Assembly: GCA_964507395.1 (NCBI GenBank)
Contig: CAZDQE010000002.1
Span: 1-64,000, forward strand
DNA: 64,000 nucleotides
Direction of reading: 5' to 3'
DNA from: SIG575 sp964507395
GTDB taxonomy: Bacteria; Bacillota; Clostridia; Oscillospirales; Acutalibacteraceae
How positions within the stretch are numbered: the first letter of the stretch is position 1; each line of letters opens with the position of its first letter. This document shows positions 1-8,548 of this stretch, piece after piece. Both the position numbers and the translations under genes were made by a program. The notes below the pieces were generated by a model, which saw nothing but the letters and a program-made list of their open reading frames with translations, had not been told where the DNA came from and did not search any database.

Positions 1-231
1 AAATTTGTTTGGCGACAATCGGAGTTTGCGTTTTTCGGTGCGTTAACTTCGGTTGGCGCACTTTTTTATTTTGCGGGTATAAACAAAGTGTGCATAGTAT
101 TGATCTGTGCGATGTTCATCATAATCTATCCGCAAAAACAAAAAAAGGATGGTAACGCAAATGAAAAGAAAACGAAAAGGATTTTTAGTAATTTTATTAA
201 TGTTCTGTTTTTGTACTTTACTTGTCGCTTG
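1..231 (+). CDS. Possible 3' end of an upstream membrane-protein gene (partial)
   Basis: The first frame is open from base 1 to a TGA at 229-231. Its translation contains two hydrophobic stretches joined by a short polar turn, followed by a Lys-rich tail, which resembles the C-terminus of a small integral membrane protein. No start is inside the window. Against this reading, the frame would overlap the lipoprotein gene by about 70 bases, which is long. The region is AT-rich, so an open frame by chance is possible, and part of the tail may be only a shadow of the lipoprotein gene. No family recognised. Confidence 0.3.
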
Positions 232-1750
232 TGACAAAACCAATGCTGAAAACACAACAACAGATGAAAAACAACAACACACAGAAGAAAAATGGCTCTT
301 GACATATATAAAGTATACTTATGAAAACGGAGAAGTTTTTAATGAAGAATTTTTTGATTACGATATATATGGTCGTTTAACAGAGCATAAAAAAGGCAAC
401 TATGAGAGTTATGACTTTTGTTATGATGATAATGGACTTGTTGTGTCCAATAAATTTGAAGCTTTCGATTTTTCTTCTTTCTCAGATGTTGAAAAAACTT
501 GTGAGTATGAATACGATAAAAACGGTAATTGTATAAGCAAAACAATAGTATGTGCTGATGGCAGCACTGAAAATTATCTCTATTATTATAATGAGTATAA
601 TGACATTATAAAAGAAATACAGGAATCACCAAACAATCATATTTATAATTACAAAGAAACAATTAAAGATTTAATTTATGAAAATGGTATGTGTATTGAA
701 GCCCATATAACAGAAAACACAGACAGTTCTGTAAATACAATTGTTAACACTACTTCAGATGGAAGAGTATTTTATTCCGTAATAGAAAAATATGAATATG
801 ACGAAAATAATAATTTATCTTCCATTTCATACTATACACTAGATACTGCTGCAAAAAATGTCATTATAGTTAATGATATTGAATATGGTTTAAAACAAAT
901 TACATATTATACTTATTCAAAAAAGGCTGTCGAACTATTAGATACAAATAAAACTGCAATATCAAATAATAATTCAGAAAATCAACAGGCAGAAACAACT
1001 AAAGAACCTAAAAAATTAAGTGCTGAGTGTGATGATGTACTTATATCTTGGGAATATGATAATGATATTTATCAAGCTGTTGCGAACTATGATGAAGATT
1101 ATTCCGGTCTATTAATATCTGTGGGAATAATTAAAAATAATAAGTGGCATTTGAATCCATCTACTGAAATGCCGTTTGCAAAAGATAGCACGGAAATTGG
1201 CGACGTTTACTATATAGGGAATAATTGTCTTTTATGCGTAAAATCTTCAAAATCTAATACTTTTGCTTCTGAATACTACAAATATGTTGTTTATAATGTT
1301 AGTAATAGTAATGCATTTGTTAAAACAGGGTATGATGAAATAGATATTCCAACAGACTCTGATGAAAATAATATGATTATAGGTTGGGATTCGCATGATG
1401 CATTTGAAATCAAGGATCAATATACCAATGTATGTGTTTTAAATTTGAATGATATGACTACTAAAAATATCAAAGTGCAAGGTCGCATTTTCTATGGTAG
1501 TGATATTACCAATATTTCAGAAGGATGTTTCTCAATAGCCACTGGAAGTTCAAATTATCCTGATTATATTTTTTATGATACAAACGGTAACAAAATATTG
1601 GATTTATCTGAATATAAAACGAGTAGAAATCAAAGAGTCAGATTTGTGGATGGAAAATGTTCTTTAAAAATCATTAATAATAACGATACAGAATATACGA
1701 TAGTTGTAGACAAAGCTGGAAATGTGCTTTCTTCAACAAAAAACAGCTAA
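161..1750 (+). CDS. Putative lipoprotein, YD-repeat-like N-terminal half, unknown function
   Basis: Predicted lipoprotein of 529 residues. It has a short basic N-terminus, a hydrophobic core and a lipobox (LVAC), so it should be lipidated on Cys and anchored on the outer face of the membrane. ATG 161 is preferred over ATG 149 because AAGGA at 145-149 lies 11 bases before it. The N-terminal half has recurring tyrosine-rich YDxxGN-like strands (for example YDIYGRL, YDDNGL, YDKNGN, YDENNNL), resembling degenerate YD/RHS-type repeats. The C-terminal half, after a Thr/Asn/Gln-rich linker, has beta-rich WxxxD-type strands. Codon use is much more AT-rich than in the rest of the window, suggesting acquisition or fast evolution. 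No enzyme motif seen. Confidence 0.75.
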   Translation: MKRKRKGFLVILLMFCFCTLLVACDKTNAENTTTDEKQQHTEEKWLLTYIKYTYENGEVFNEEFFDYDIYGRLTEHKKGNYESYDFCYDDNGLVVSNKFEAFDFSSFSDVEKTCEYEYDKNGNCISKTIVCADGSTENYLYYYNEYNDIIKEIQESPNNHIYNYKETIKDLIYENGMCIEAHITENTDSSVNTIVNTTSDGRVFYSVIEKYEYDENNNLSSISYYTLDTAAKNVIIVNDIEYGLKQITYYTYSKKAVELLDTNKTAISNNNSENQQAETTKEPKKLSAECDDVLISWEYDNDIYQAVANYDEDYSGLLISVGIIKNNKWHLNPSTEMPFAKDSTEIGDVYYIGNNCLLCVKSSKSNTFASEYYKYVVYNVSNSNAFVKTGYDEIDIPTDSDENNMIIGWDSHDAFEIKDQYTNVCVLNLNDMTTKNIKVQGRIFYGSDITNISEGCFSIATGSSNYPDYIFYDTNGNKILDLSEYKTSRNQRVRFVDGKCSLKIINNNDTEYTIVVDKAGNVLSSTKNS

Positions 1751-1828
1751 CAAAATCACTTTTTATGAAAGTATAATTCTGTTAAATATAAACAAGTCCC
1801 TTATGAACACTCGTACCAGAAACAAATT

Positions 1829-1869
1829 ATCCGAACTTTTGTGTTAATGACAATTCGTTCGGATTTTTT
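1829..1869 (+). terminator. Rho-independent terminator after the lipoprotein gene
   Basis: ATCCGAAC at 1829-1836 pairs with GTTCGGAT at 1857-1864 and is followed by a T run. It lies about 80 bases after the lipoprotein stop codon. Confidence 0.75.
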
Positions 1870-2058
1870 GTTTTTATAGGCCCATTTGAATAATTAAGAA
1901 AAAGCGGAGATGTTTCTGTTCAAAAAAATGGTAACCTTGTATTTCTTTTTTATTATAGCTGTTTTTTCGACACCTTTTTTGTCTTAATTTTTTTAGTTTT
2001 TACTGCGGAATCGAACTGTCACATCAGCAAAGCCGATTTTGCTTGTTTAAGAGCAAAT

Positions 2059-2113
2059 AAAAACATCTCTGAAGCCATTGCATTTGTCTGCAGATGACCA
2101 CAGAGATGTTTTT
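2059..2113 (-). terminator. Terminator of the leftward metallophosphoesterase gene
   Basis: A perfect 13-bp stem is formed by 2059-2071 (AAAAACATCTCTG) and 2101-2113, with a 29-base loop. On the minus strand it ends in a T run, five bases after the metallophosphoesterase stop codon. It could act in both directions. Confidence 0.8.
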
Positions 2114-2117
2114 GCGG

Positions 2118-3251
2118 TTATTCTACACTGATTGTTTTATCAAGAAGTGTATTTCCGCTATTGTCGATTGTAAGCATGTGGATTGTTCCGTTTTCAAGAG
2201 TCACCATTGATGCTGCCCACACATCATCATTATCTTTTCCGCAATCAAGAAAAATGGGGATTTCACCCTCTTCTTCGATAAAATCGGATTTATGATAATG
2301 ACCACCGATAAGCAAATCCATTTCAAGCTCTTTCAAAGGTACTGTCCAGTCCTTGCCGAAATAGTCGCTGACTTTCGGGTCGTGACAGAAAACAATCTTA
2401 TAACGGCTGTTTTCAAATTCACTCTTTTCAAGATTTGTCAGCCACTCATATTCACGGTTTCTGTATTCCTCAAACTTGACAAGACCGTCATATTCCTCGT
2501 TGCTGTCCTCTTTATCCTCGCCTGAGTCAAGAACAACTGCACCGAGAGAACCGAACTCAAAGGTATAATAGAAAGCATCTGTTTCGGTTGGCAGATATTT
2601 GATAAGCGATGAGCCGAATTCACCGCGTGTTTCATGGTTGCCTCTTGTATAAACAATCGGAACAACACTCTGACTTAAACAAGCTGCATCTTTAAGGAAA
2701 TAATCTGTAAACTGTGATTTTGTTTCAAGGGTTGAGGTAATATCACCGAGCATCACAACAAAATCAGGATTTTCGTCAGAAAAATATTTGAGTGACTTCT
2801 TCATTTCTTTTTCCATATAATGGATATCGGAAATCGAAAGAAATTTTATACCGTCTTCTTTCGGGATACCGCCAAAAGAATACTCTTCACTCTCAACAGT
2901 TTTTCCGAGAGCAGCTTCATAGCCGTATTTGAATCCCACATACTGAGAGCCGACTTTATATTTATTGCCCTGAAGCTCATTTTTGGGAACCAATACCGAG
3001 TGAACGGTATCATCAGTTCTTACAATACCTGTCACCGCATCCCAGAGAATCTTTTCTTCACCGCCGTATGTATACTTCACATAACCGCTGCCCTTTGTTG
3101 ACGTTACCCACACCACGGCGTAATATTCATTTCCGCAATCGAAAACTGCGGGCTCTACGGTAATTTTAATATTTCCGATAGGCAGGAACGAACAAAGAAC
3201 CGTCCAAAAAGAAACAAATAAAGCACCTAAAGACATGAAAAAGTTCGCCAA
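2118..3251 (-). CDS. Exported calcineurin-like metallophosphoesterase
   Basis: Dinuclear-metal phosphoesterase of the calcineurin-like superfamily; substrate unknown. Visible motifs are SDIHY and LGDIT (metal site), RGNHE, CHDP and GGHYH, in the correct order. The N-terminus is one hydrophobic segment without a clear cleavage site, so the enzyme is probably membrane-anchored with the catalytic domain outside; a strand-rich domain of about 130 residues precedes the first motif. Start: the -10 box of the likely promoter is only 5 bases from the longest possible start (3281), so translation must begin further in. TTG 3251 has GAGGGGGT 7 bases upstream; ATG 3236 is the alternative. Monocistronic, divergent from bioY, closed by its own terminator. 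Confidence 0.85.
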   Translation of the reverse strand: MANFFMSLGALFVSFWTVLCSFLPIGNIKITVEPAVFDCGNEYYAVVWVTSTKGSGYVKYTYGGEEKILWDAVTGIVRTDDTVHSVLVPKNELQGNKYKVGSQYVGFKYGYEAALGKTVESEEYSFGGIPKEDGIKFLSISDIHYMEKEMKKSLKYFSDENPDFVVMLGDITSTLETKSQFTDYFLKDAACLSQSVVPIVYTRGNHETRGEFGSSLIKYLPTETDAFYYTFEFGSLGAVVLDSGEDKEDSNEEYDGLVKFEEYRNREYEWLTNLEKSEFENSRYKIVFCHDPKVSDYFGKDWTVPLKELEMDLLIGGHYHKSDFIEEEGEIPIFLDCGKDNDDVWAASMVTLENGTIHMLTIDNSGNTLLDKTISVE

Positions 3252-3285
3252 TTTTGTAACCCCCTCAATTCTGATTATCAACCTT

Positions 3286-3313
3286 ATTATATCACCGTGG
3301 TTTTAAATGTCAA
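3286..3313 (-). promoter_or_regulatory. Sigma-A promoter of the metallophosphoesterase gene
   Basis: On the minus strand, TTGACA (3313-3308) and TATAAT (3291-3286) are separated by 16 bases. Confidence 0.75.
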
Positions 3314-3327
3314 TAAGAAAATTTGAC

Positions 3328-3356
3328 TTGACAACAAACCTCTTCTCATGTTAAAT
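3328..3356 (+). promoter_or_regulatory. Sigma-A promoter of bioY
   Basis: TTGACA (3328-3333), 17-base spacer, TTAAAT (3351-3356). It is arranged back to back with the metallophosphoesterase promoter. I see no convincing BirA operator. Confidence 0.65.
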
Positions 3357-3380
3357 TTAAAGTCCGGAAGGAGGAGAAAA

Positions 3381-3911
3381 ATGAATAAGACAAAAGAAAT
3401 GTGCATCTGCGCACTGTTTACGGCTCTCATTTGTGCCGGAGCCTTTATCAAAATTCCTACTCCCCTTCTACCCATTACTTTGCAGACCCTTTTCGTAACT
3501 CTTGCAGGACTTCTCCTTGGCAGTAAAAAAGGTGCAGCATGCGTAGGAGTTTATATTTTCATCGGACTTCTCGGAGTTCCTGTTTTTGCAGAAGGAGGCG
3601 GTCTTTCATATATTCTCAAGCCATCCTTCGGTTATATTATCGGCTTTGCACTTTCTGCCTTTGTTACAGGAAAGCTTGCTGAGAAAAAATGCACATACAA
3701 AAATTTTCTCTTTTCCTCTTTCGTCGGTATGCTTGCGGTTTATGCCGTAGGAATCGTTTATTATTATCTTATAAGCACTGTCTATCTCGGGAGCCGGATA
3801 GAAATAAAAAATCTTTTTCTTTACTGCTTTCTCCTCACTCTGCCGGGAGATATTCTGATGTGTATTCTTGCATCCACGATAGGAAAGAGAATTAAAAATA
3901 TAATAAAATAA
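3381..3911 (+). CDS. bioY: Biotin ECF transporter S component BioY
   Basis: Membrane-embedded substrate-binding subunit for biotin uptake, working with the shared energy-coupling factor module (EcfA/A'/T), which is not encoded here. The 176-residue length and about six hydrophobic segments fit the family, as do the PLLPITLQTLFV stretch and the GxxxGxxxAxxYxxxGLxGxPVF pattern around residues 35-70. ATG 3381 is chosen because GGAGGAG lies just upstream; an earlier frame opening lacks a ribosome site. Single-gene unit between a sigma-A promoter and a strong terminator. It implies biotin salvage, since no biotin synthesis gene is nearby. Confidence 0.93.
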   Translation: MNKTKEMCICALFTALICAGAFIKIPTPLLPITLQTLFVTLAGLLLGSKKGAACVGVYIFIGLLGVPVFAEGGGLSYILKPSFGYIIGFALSAFVTGKLAEKKCTYKNFLFSSFVGMLAVYAVGIVYYYLISTVYLGSRIEIKNLFLYCFLLTLPGDILMCILASTIGKRIKNIIK

Positions 3912-3950
3912 TCAAAACCACCGGTTGAATGAATGAACCGGTGGTTTTGA
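3912..3950. terminator. Bidirectional terminator, perfect 15-bp stem
   Basis: TCAAAACCACCGGTT (3912-3926) is the exact reverse complement of 3936-3950, with a 9-base loop. A/T runs flank both sides, so it can end bioY (+) and the leftward ceramidase-like operon (-), whose last stop codon is at 3960. Confidence 0.9.
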
Positions 3951-3959
3951 TTTCAATGC

Positions 3960-5585
3960 TTATTTAGACTTGATAAGTGCTGTTAATTCGTCCATGTATG
4001 TGATAGCCGTCTGGCTGCCGAGAGAAACAAATTCAATTGATTTGCTGTCTTCCCAGAGCATGGGCATATAATCGTTTGTGGGAACGATGTAACCAATCTG
4101 GTCATTACAGAGACCGAATACAAGAAGCTCTCTGTCACCTACAAGAGTCTGGATCGAATCATACTTCCAGTCCTCGCCTCTCCATGCATCTTCCTTGGTG
4201 AGACCGCCGCCAAAAGCAATTGATGCTTCAAGCTCACCGGGAACAAGAACAACTGCAAGGTCTGTACCGATTTCCATATAACCGATTTCCGAAACAACCT
4301 TTACACCGTCATCTGTAATGATTGCCTGATTTTCAAAGAGACCTGCTTTTGCTGCGAGGTACATAATCTGATTTTCGATTTCAAGCTTGATTTCCTTATG
4401 TGTAATGTTAAGCAGAGGAGCAACTTCTCTTTCCTCAGTAATTGATGCAAGCTTTTCACCGAGCTTTTCGCCGAGAATCATATAACCCTCTACGCCTTCG
4501 GGATATTCTTCATCGTTGAAGGAGTCGTGACTCTGACTTGTTGCAAGCTCTGCCGACATGAGAAGCATGAAGTTTGCATTTGCGTTATCATTTACATATT
4601 CTTCCATATAGTAAGGATAGTCAGCGGTAATTTCTGTACCCTGAACACCGTTACCTACGCAATGGATTTCTGATGTTGAGAACCATGTTTCTTTGCTTTC
4701 TGCATCGTCGGGAACAAAGCGGAAGCGGTTGAGTGTATTTTCAAGTGCATAAGGAGGACGCTTGTCTCTTACATACTCTTCAACATCAACCTCTCCGTAA
4801 TAAAGCTTACCTGTTTCCATCTGTGCAACTGCTGTTTCGATCGTGTCAACAGTTACGTCGAAGAGATTGTTCTGGAAGCTGTCATTTTTACCGTTGTGAA
4901 GTTCCAGAATTGTTTTTCCTGCAATCCCGTTGATAAGGTTTTTAAGAGGATTGAGTAAAACTGCCGTAACAATGTTACCGTTCATACCGAAAGTATCAAC
5001 TGCACTGTGCTGGTGGAGAACTGCAACGTTAACACTGACAATGTTCTTTTCTTTTGCATAATCTGCGATTCTTGAACGGATTTCGCGTACATCTTTGTTA
5101 GCAAGACCGTAAGCGTCAAGAACTGCGAAAACTACAGTACCTCTGCCTGAACCGTCGTTCATTGCAATTACACGAACCTTTGAGTCATCAATGATTTTTG
5201 TGGGGTACTTTGCCGAAAGTGAAATACCACCCGAAACATAGTGCTGACTGCCGATTACCTGCTGACCTTCAATAATTGAATTCTGAGCATATCCCAATGA
5301 CCACTGTGCGTTTTCAGCAGGAGTGTCAAGAAAAACCTCTGTACCTGCAGGTACATTCTCACTCTTATAATCAGCTTCATTAATCCAACCCTGAGGCTTG
5401 GGAATAATCGAAGCGATACCGCTTACAAGACCGTTTACAAGAACATCTGTAAAGTTGAAAAAGCCTTTTTCGATCGCACTGACTTTTTCCACCTCGTCTG
5501 CTGCTGATGCAGGCACTGCGAATGCACTGAAAAGACATACGAGCGACATCAGGAGAGCAAGAATCTTTGTTGATTTCTTTTTCAT
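3960..5585 (-). CDS. Exported neutral/alkaline ceramidase-like hydrolase
   Basis: Protein of 541 residues with a classical signal peptide (basic MKKK, hydrophobic core, PASAA cleavage region near residue 28). The body resembles the N-terminal catalytic domain of neutral/alkaline non-lysosomal ceramidases, zinc amidases that release a fatty acid from ceramide: LHQHSAVDTFG corresponds to the His-containing zinc-binding region, and the VPGELEAS and FGLCNDQIGYIVP segments are typical of bacterial members. The substrate could be another N-acyl lipid or a plant or host glycolipid part; activity is not proven by the sequence. ATG 5585 has GAGAGGT upstream. It lies 18 bases after the thioredoxin-reductase-like gene and is probably the last gene of the same leftward transcript. 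Confidence 0.75.
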   Translation of the reverse strand: MKKKSTKILALLMSLVCLFSAFAVPASAADEVEKVSAIEKGFFNFTDVLVNGLVSGIASIIPKPQGWINEADYKSENVPAGTEVFLDTPAENAQWSLGYAQNSIIEGQQVIGSQHYVSGGISLSAKYPTKIIDDSKVRVIAMNDGSGRGTVVFAVLDAYGLANKDVREIRSRIADYAKEKNIVSVNVAVLHQHSAVDTFGMNGNIVTAVLLNPLKNLINGIAGKTILELHNGKNDSFQNNLFDVTVDTIETAVAQMETGKLYYGEVDVEEYVRDKRPPYALENTLNRFRFVPDDAESKETWFSTSEIHCVGNGVQGTEITADYPYYMEEYVNDNANANFMLLMSAELATSQSHDSFNDEEYPEGVEGYMILGEKLGEKLASITEEREVAPLLNITHKEIKLEIENQIMYLAAKAGLFENQAIITDDGVKVVSEIGYMEIGTDLAVVLVPGELEASIAFGGGLTKEDAWRGEDWKYDSIQTLVGDRELLVFGLCNDQIGYIVPTNDYMPMLWEDSKSIEFVSLGSQTAITYMDELTALIKSK

Positions 5586-5603
5586 TTTGCTTTACCTCTC
5601 ATT

Positions 5604-6515
5604 TTAAAAATTTTTATCTATGTAGTTACACGCATTCAGCGCGGCAACAGCGCCGTCACCTACTGCGGTTGCAACCTGTCTTACCTTTTTCACTCTGCAG
5701 TCGCCTGCAACGAAAAGACCTTCGGTTTTAGTTGTGCAGGTTTCATCTGTCTCTGCATAACCGTAGGAATTAAGCTCCATATACTCTGCAAAAGGCTCAT
5801 TCTGAGGAATAAGTCCGATTGCAACAAAAACACCGTCCACAGAAAGAGCTTTTGTCTCTCCCGTTTCTGTGTTTTTAATTTCAATTGATGAAAGCTCGTC
5901 CTCTCCCACAAACTTAGTTACCACTGCAGAGAGAACGGTTTCAACATTGTCTTTCTTCTGAAGTTCTTTCACAAGTCTTTCCTCACCTGTGAAAAATCCC
6001 AGATTCTGCACAACAGTTACCTTTTTGCAAAGTGTTGACAGAAGGAGTGCTTCCTGCAGAGCGGAGTTTCCGCCGCCGATTACCGCAACCTCTCCATCCT
6101 TATAGAAGGCACCGTCACATACTGCACAGAAGGATATGCCGTTTCCGACAAACCTCTCTTCATCTTCAAGACCTAACATTCTGTGTTTTGCGCCTGTAGC
6201 AACAATGACACTCTTTGCCTCGTATTCGCTGTCCTCTGTTGTAACAGTAAAAGCTTTACCGTTTTTTTCTATTGAAAGCACATTTTCAGGCTCAATATCC
6301 GCTCCCTGGTCAAGAACCTGTTCAACCAGTTTTTCAGCAAACTCATTGCCGCTGAGTGTACCTGTACCGGGATAGTTTTCAAGCTTTGGCGAGAAGGTTA
6401 TCTGACCGCCGAAAGCTCCCTTTTCAAGCACCAGCACACTTTTATCTGCACGAAGAGCATAAAGTGCCGCAGTCAGACCTGCAGGTCCCGCTCCGATAAT
6501 CGCTATATCATACAT
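5604..6515 (-). CDS. Thioredoxin-reductase-like flavoprotein lacking the HRRxxxR NADPH motif
   Basis: Low-molecular-weight thioredoxin reductase fold of 304 residues. The FAD-binding GAGPAGLTAA is at the N-terminus, the redox disulfide CAVC is near residue 136, a second dinucleotide motif GGGNSA follows, and the FAD-binding GDC motif is near the C-terminus. The HRRxxxRA motif that reads the 2'-phosphate of NADPH is replaced by a VQNLGFFTGEE segment, unlike the second TrxB at 62844-63770, which has it. The enzyme may therefore use NADH or another donor; ferredoxin-linked thioredoxin reductases of clostridia are a known precedent for loss of this site. ATG 6515 is chosen because AGAGGT precedes it by about 10 bases. 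It follows the DUF4838 gene by 77 bases. Confidence 0.85.
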   Translation of the reverse strand: MYDIAIIGAGPAGLTAALYALRADKSVLVLEKGAFGGQITFSPKLENYPGTGTLSGNEFAEKLVEQVLDQGADIEPENVLSIEKNGKAFTVTTEDSEYEAKSVIVATGAKHRMLGLEDEERFVGNGISFCAVCDGAFYKDGEVAVIGGGNSALQEALLLSTLCKKVTVVQNLGFFTGEERLVKELQKKDNVETVLSAVVTKFVGEDELSSIEIKNTETGETKALSVDGVFVAIGLIPQNEPFAEYMELNSYGYAETDETCTTKTEGLFVAGDCRVKKVRQVATAVGDGAVAALNACNYIDKNF

Positions 6516-6592
6516 ATTATGTATACCTCTTCCGATTGATAATAAGTTATTATACCATTTTTTATCCTGTTTTTCAATATGTGAAGATAAAT

Positions 6593-8548
6593 TTATTTCC
6601 ATCTGTTGGGAGTCTGCGTGAAATCGACCTTTTCCTCTTTAATATAACCTCCTGCACCTTCGCTGAGTCTTGTGATATTGAATTTCTGAAGGTCATTGTA
6701 GAATTTTTCATTTTCAGCAATTCGTCTTTCTTTGTCCTCATTGCTGAACTCACCTGCGTATGCACACGCTTTCCGGTATCTCCAGCAGAGCTCACTTCTC
6801 AGAACATGTTCAAGCTGTTCCTCATTTTCTGCGCCGTCCTTTGCTGTCTGCCACATGGCATCAACCTTTGCAACATCCTCATTCTTCACACGAAGAACAG
6901 TTGTGCTGGTAACAGGAGCATAAATAGAAAGACCGTTTCTGTACTCGATATTATTCGGGAAGGGCGTAATCCACCAGTTTTCAATATCAATTGCTATACC
7001 GCCGCTGTTTTCGTCAATGTAGTTTATAAAGTCAACTATGCCCTGTGCACCGCTGCCGTAATAAGCCTCGCAGAATTCGTACATAAGCTTGTCAACATCA
7101 GCATAAGGATTCCACATAAGACGGGCAAGCATATAGCAGCGAAGCTCTGCAAACTCGCCGTCACACTCTGCGGCAGTATAGTTGCCCTCCTCATAAACAC
7201 CGATTACATTGTTCTCAGCAAAGAACTGAAGATTTCTCTGAATTACATCAAAGTTTGCAAAGGGTGCAAGATAGTTGCTGTAGTTGGTTGTATAGTCCCA
7301 GATAAACAGGTTATCACAAATTTCGCTCCAGCCCTTTATGTCCTCGACAAACTCATCGTTTTCGGGAACAACGCCGCTGTCAAGAGGAGTTGAGAATTTA
7401 CACTCAATTGAGCAAAGACGGACAATAACATTGTCGCGGGGCACGGTGATTTCAGGTGGTTTTCTTGTATACTGATATGCAAAGGTATCTACCATTACAT
7501 TCGGATAATCTTCTTTGATATTGTCTGCAATTGCATTGACAAAGCGAAGCATTGTTCCCGCCTGACTTCCTTCTTCCCTGTCAACCTTACGGCAATTTTT
7601 GCATATACAGTAATCCTGATTATCATTCTGTGTAACAGAAATAATTTCAGCATCGGGATTCTGCTCAAGCCAGCTTCTGACACCTTCAATTGCAAGCTCA
7701 AGAGTTCTCGGATTAGTCAGACAAAGCTGGTTTGTTGTCCTTTTCAGACTTCTCTGTCCATAGGCGAAAAGCTCGGGTTCAGTTTCAAAAAGTGATGTAT
7801 CAACCAGCCACTGCATTGTATGTGCAAAAGAGCCTGCATAATTGATTGAAGAGCCGTACTCCTCGGAAATCAATCCGTAAACACCGTCATTAAGTCTGTT
7901 TGCAGCTTTATATTCATTACTCAGTCGCGGACTTATCCAGTCAGTTTCTCTGAAGGTAATCTGCGGTACATATGAATAATCAATGTTTGCAGGAATAGTG
8001 AGACTATCTTTTTCGGGAATAACCTGCAGGTCATAAGTAAACCAGCGACAGCCGAAATATTCCTCAAGGAAAGTGTAAACAGCGTAGATGGTTCCTCTCT
8101 TTTCTGCGCCTGAAAGAATGATTTTTTCACCTGCAGTTTTAATAACAACGCCGTCATCACCGAGAGATGTACGGTCAATCGTGAAGGCTGTACCTTCGCG
8201 GTTAGTTTTGCCGATAACAATTTCTTTTGAGCTTTCCGCAGTATCATCTGTGACGATCTCAAGAGAAAGACCGCTCATTTCCTCAAAATACTGATTAAGC
8301 TTTTGGGCAGAATTTTTCTCCATAGCGGATGCGTTTTCGGAAACGACGATAACATAGTCCCCTGTAATTTCCATGGTTTCACCTGTAAAAGCTTCTTGCT
8401 CAGGCTTTGTAAATTCATGAGTGAGAGTATCACCCGACAGGGGCGTTATGAGAGTTGAGATTGCAATAGAAATTGATATAAATAACGGCACCATGTAGGT
8501 AGGTCTTATAAACTCCACCTTGTTCAGAAAAGCTTCAAACCAATTCAT
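6593..8548 (-). CDS. Membrane-anchored DUF4838 protein, glycosidase-like
   Basis: Protein of 651 residues, paralogous in layout to 29873-31768. A hydrophobic N-terminal segment (about residues 19-40) without a clear cleavage site suggests export and anchoring. Residues of about 60-180 resemble the non-catalytic N-terminal domain of alpha-glucuronidases and GH20-like enzymes (GTIYAVYTFLEEYFGCRW). The DUF4838 domain follows, with a conserved QNDNQDYCICKNC segment whose paired cysteines may bind metal. Family members occur in polysaccharide-use loci, but their reaction is not established. Its ATG overlaps the helicase stop codon (TAATG) and has AAGGAGG in the helicase 3' end, so it is translationally coupled to the DNA-processing cassette, an odd partnership. 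Confidence 0.8.
   Translation of the reverse strand: MNWFEAFLNKVEFIRPTYMVPLFISISIAISTLITPLSGDTLTHEFTKPEQEAFTGETMEITGDYVIVVSENASAMEKNSAQKLNQYFEEMSGLSLEIVTDDTAESSKEIVIGKTNREGTAFTIDRTSLGDDGVVIKTAGEKIILSGAEKRGTIYAVYTFLEEYFGCRWFTYDLQVIPEKDSLTIPANIDYSYVPQITFRETDWISPRLSNEYKAANRLNDGVYGLISEEYGSSINYAGSFAHTMQWLVDTSLFETEPELFAYGQRSLKRTTNQLCLTNPRTLELAIEGVRSWLEQNPDAEIISVTQNDNQDYCICKNCRKVDREEGSQAGTMLRFVNAIADNIKEDYPNVMVDTFAYQYTRKPPEITVPRDNVIVRLCSIECKFSTPLDSGVVPENDEFVEDIKGWSEICDNLFIWDYTTNYSNYLAPFANFDVIQRNLQFFAENNVIGVYEEGNYTAAECDGEFAELRCYMLARLMWNPYADVDKLMYEFCEAYYGSGAQGIVDFINYIDENSGGIAIDIENWWITPFPNNIEYRNGLSIYAPVTSTTVLRVKNEDVAKVDAMWQTAKDGAENEEQLEHVLRSELCWRYRKACAYAGEFSNEDKERRIAENEKFYNDLQKFNITRLSEGAGGYIKEEKVDFTQTPNRWK

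Larger units (their letters stand above)
1751..2117. other. Intergenic region between convergent genes
   Basis: This 367-base gap separates the lipoprotein gene (+) from the metallophosphoesterase gene (-). It holds two terminator hairpins (1829-1869 and 2059-2113). Between them is very AT-rich sequence with a 25-codon hydrophobic open frame starting at 1911. That frame has no properly spaced ribosome site, so I do not call it a gene. Confidence 0.6.

Noticed and set aside
1911..1988. Hydrophobic small peptide
   Set aside because: No suitably spaced ribosome site, and it lies in low-complexity AT-rich sequence between terminators.
3334..3380. BirA operator or riboswitch ahead of bioY
   Set aside because: No TTGTAAAC-type dyad at the expected spacing and the leader is only about 20 bases long.
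6536..7393. Long rightward open frame of about 285 codons
   Set aside because: It lies antisense to the DUF4838 gene, has no ribosome site, and its composition follows the codon pattern of the opposite strand.
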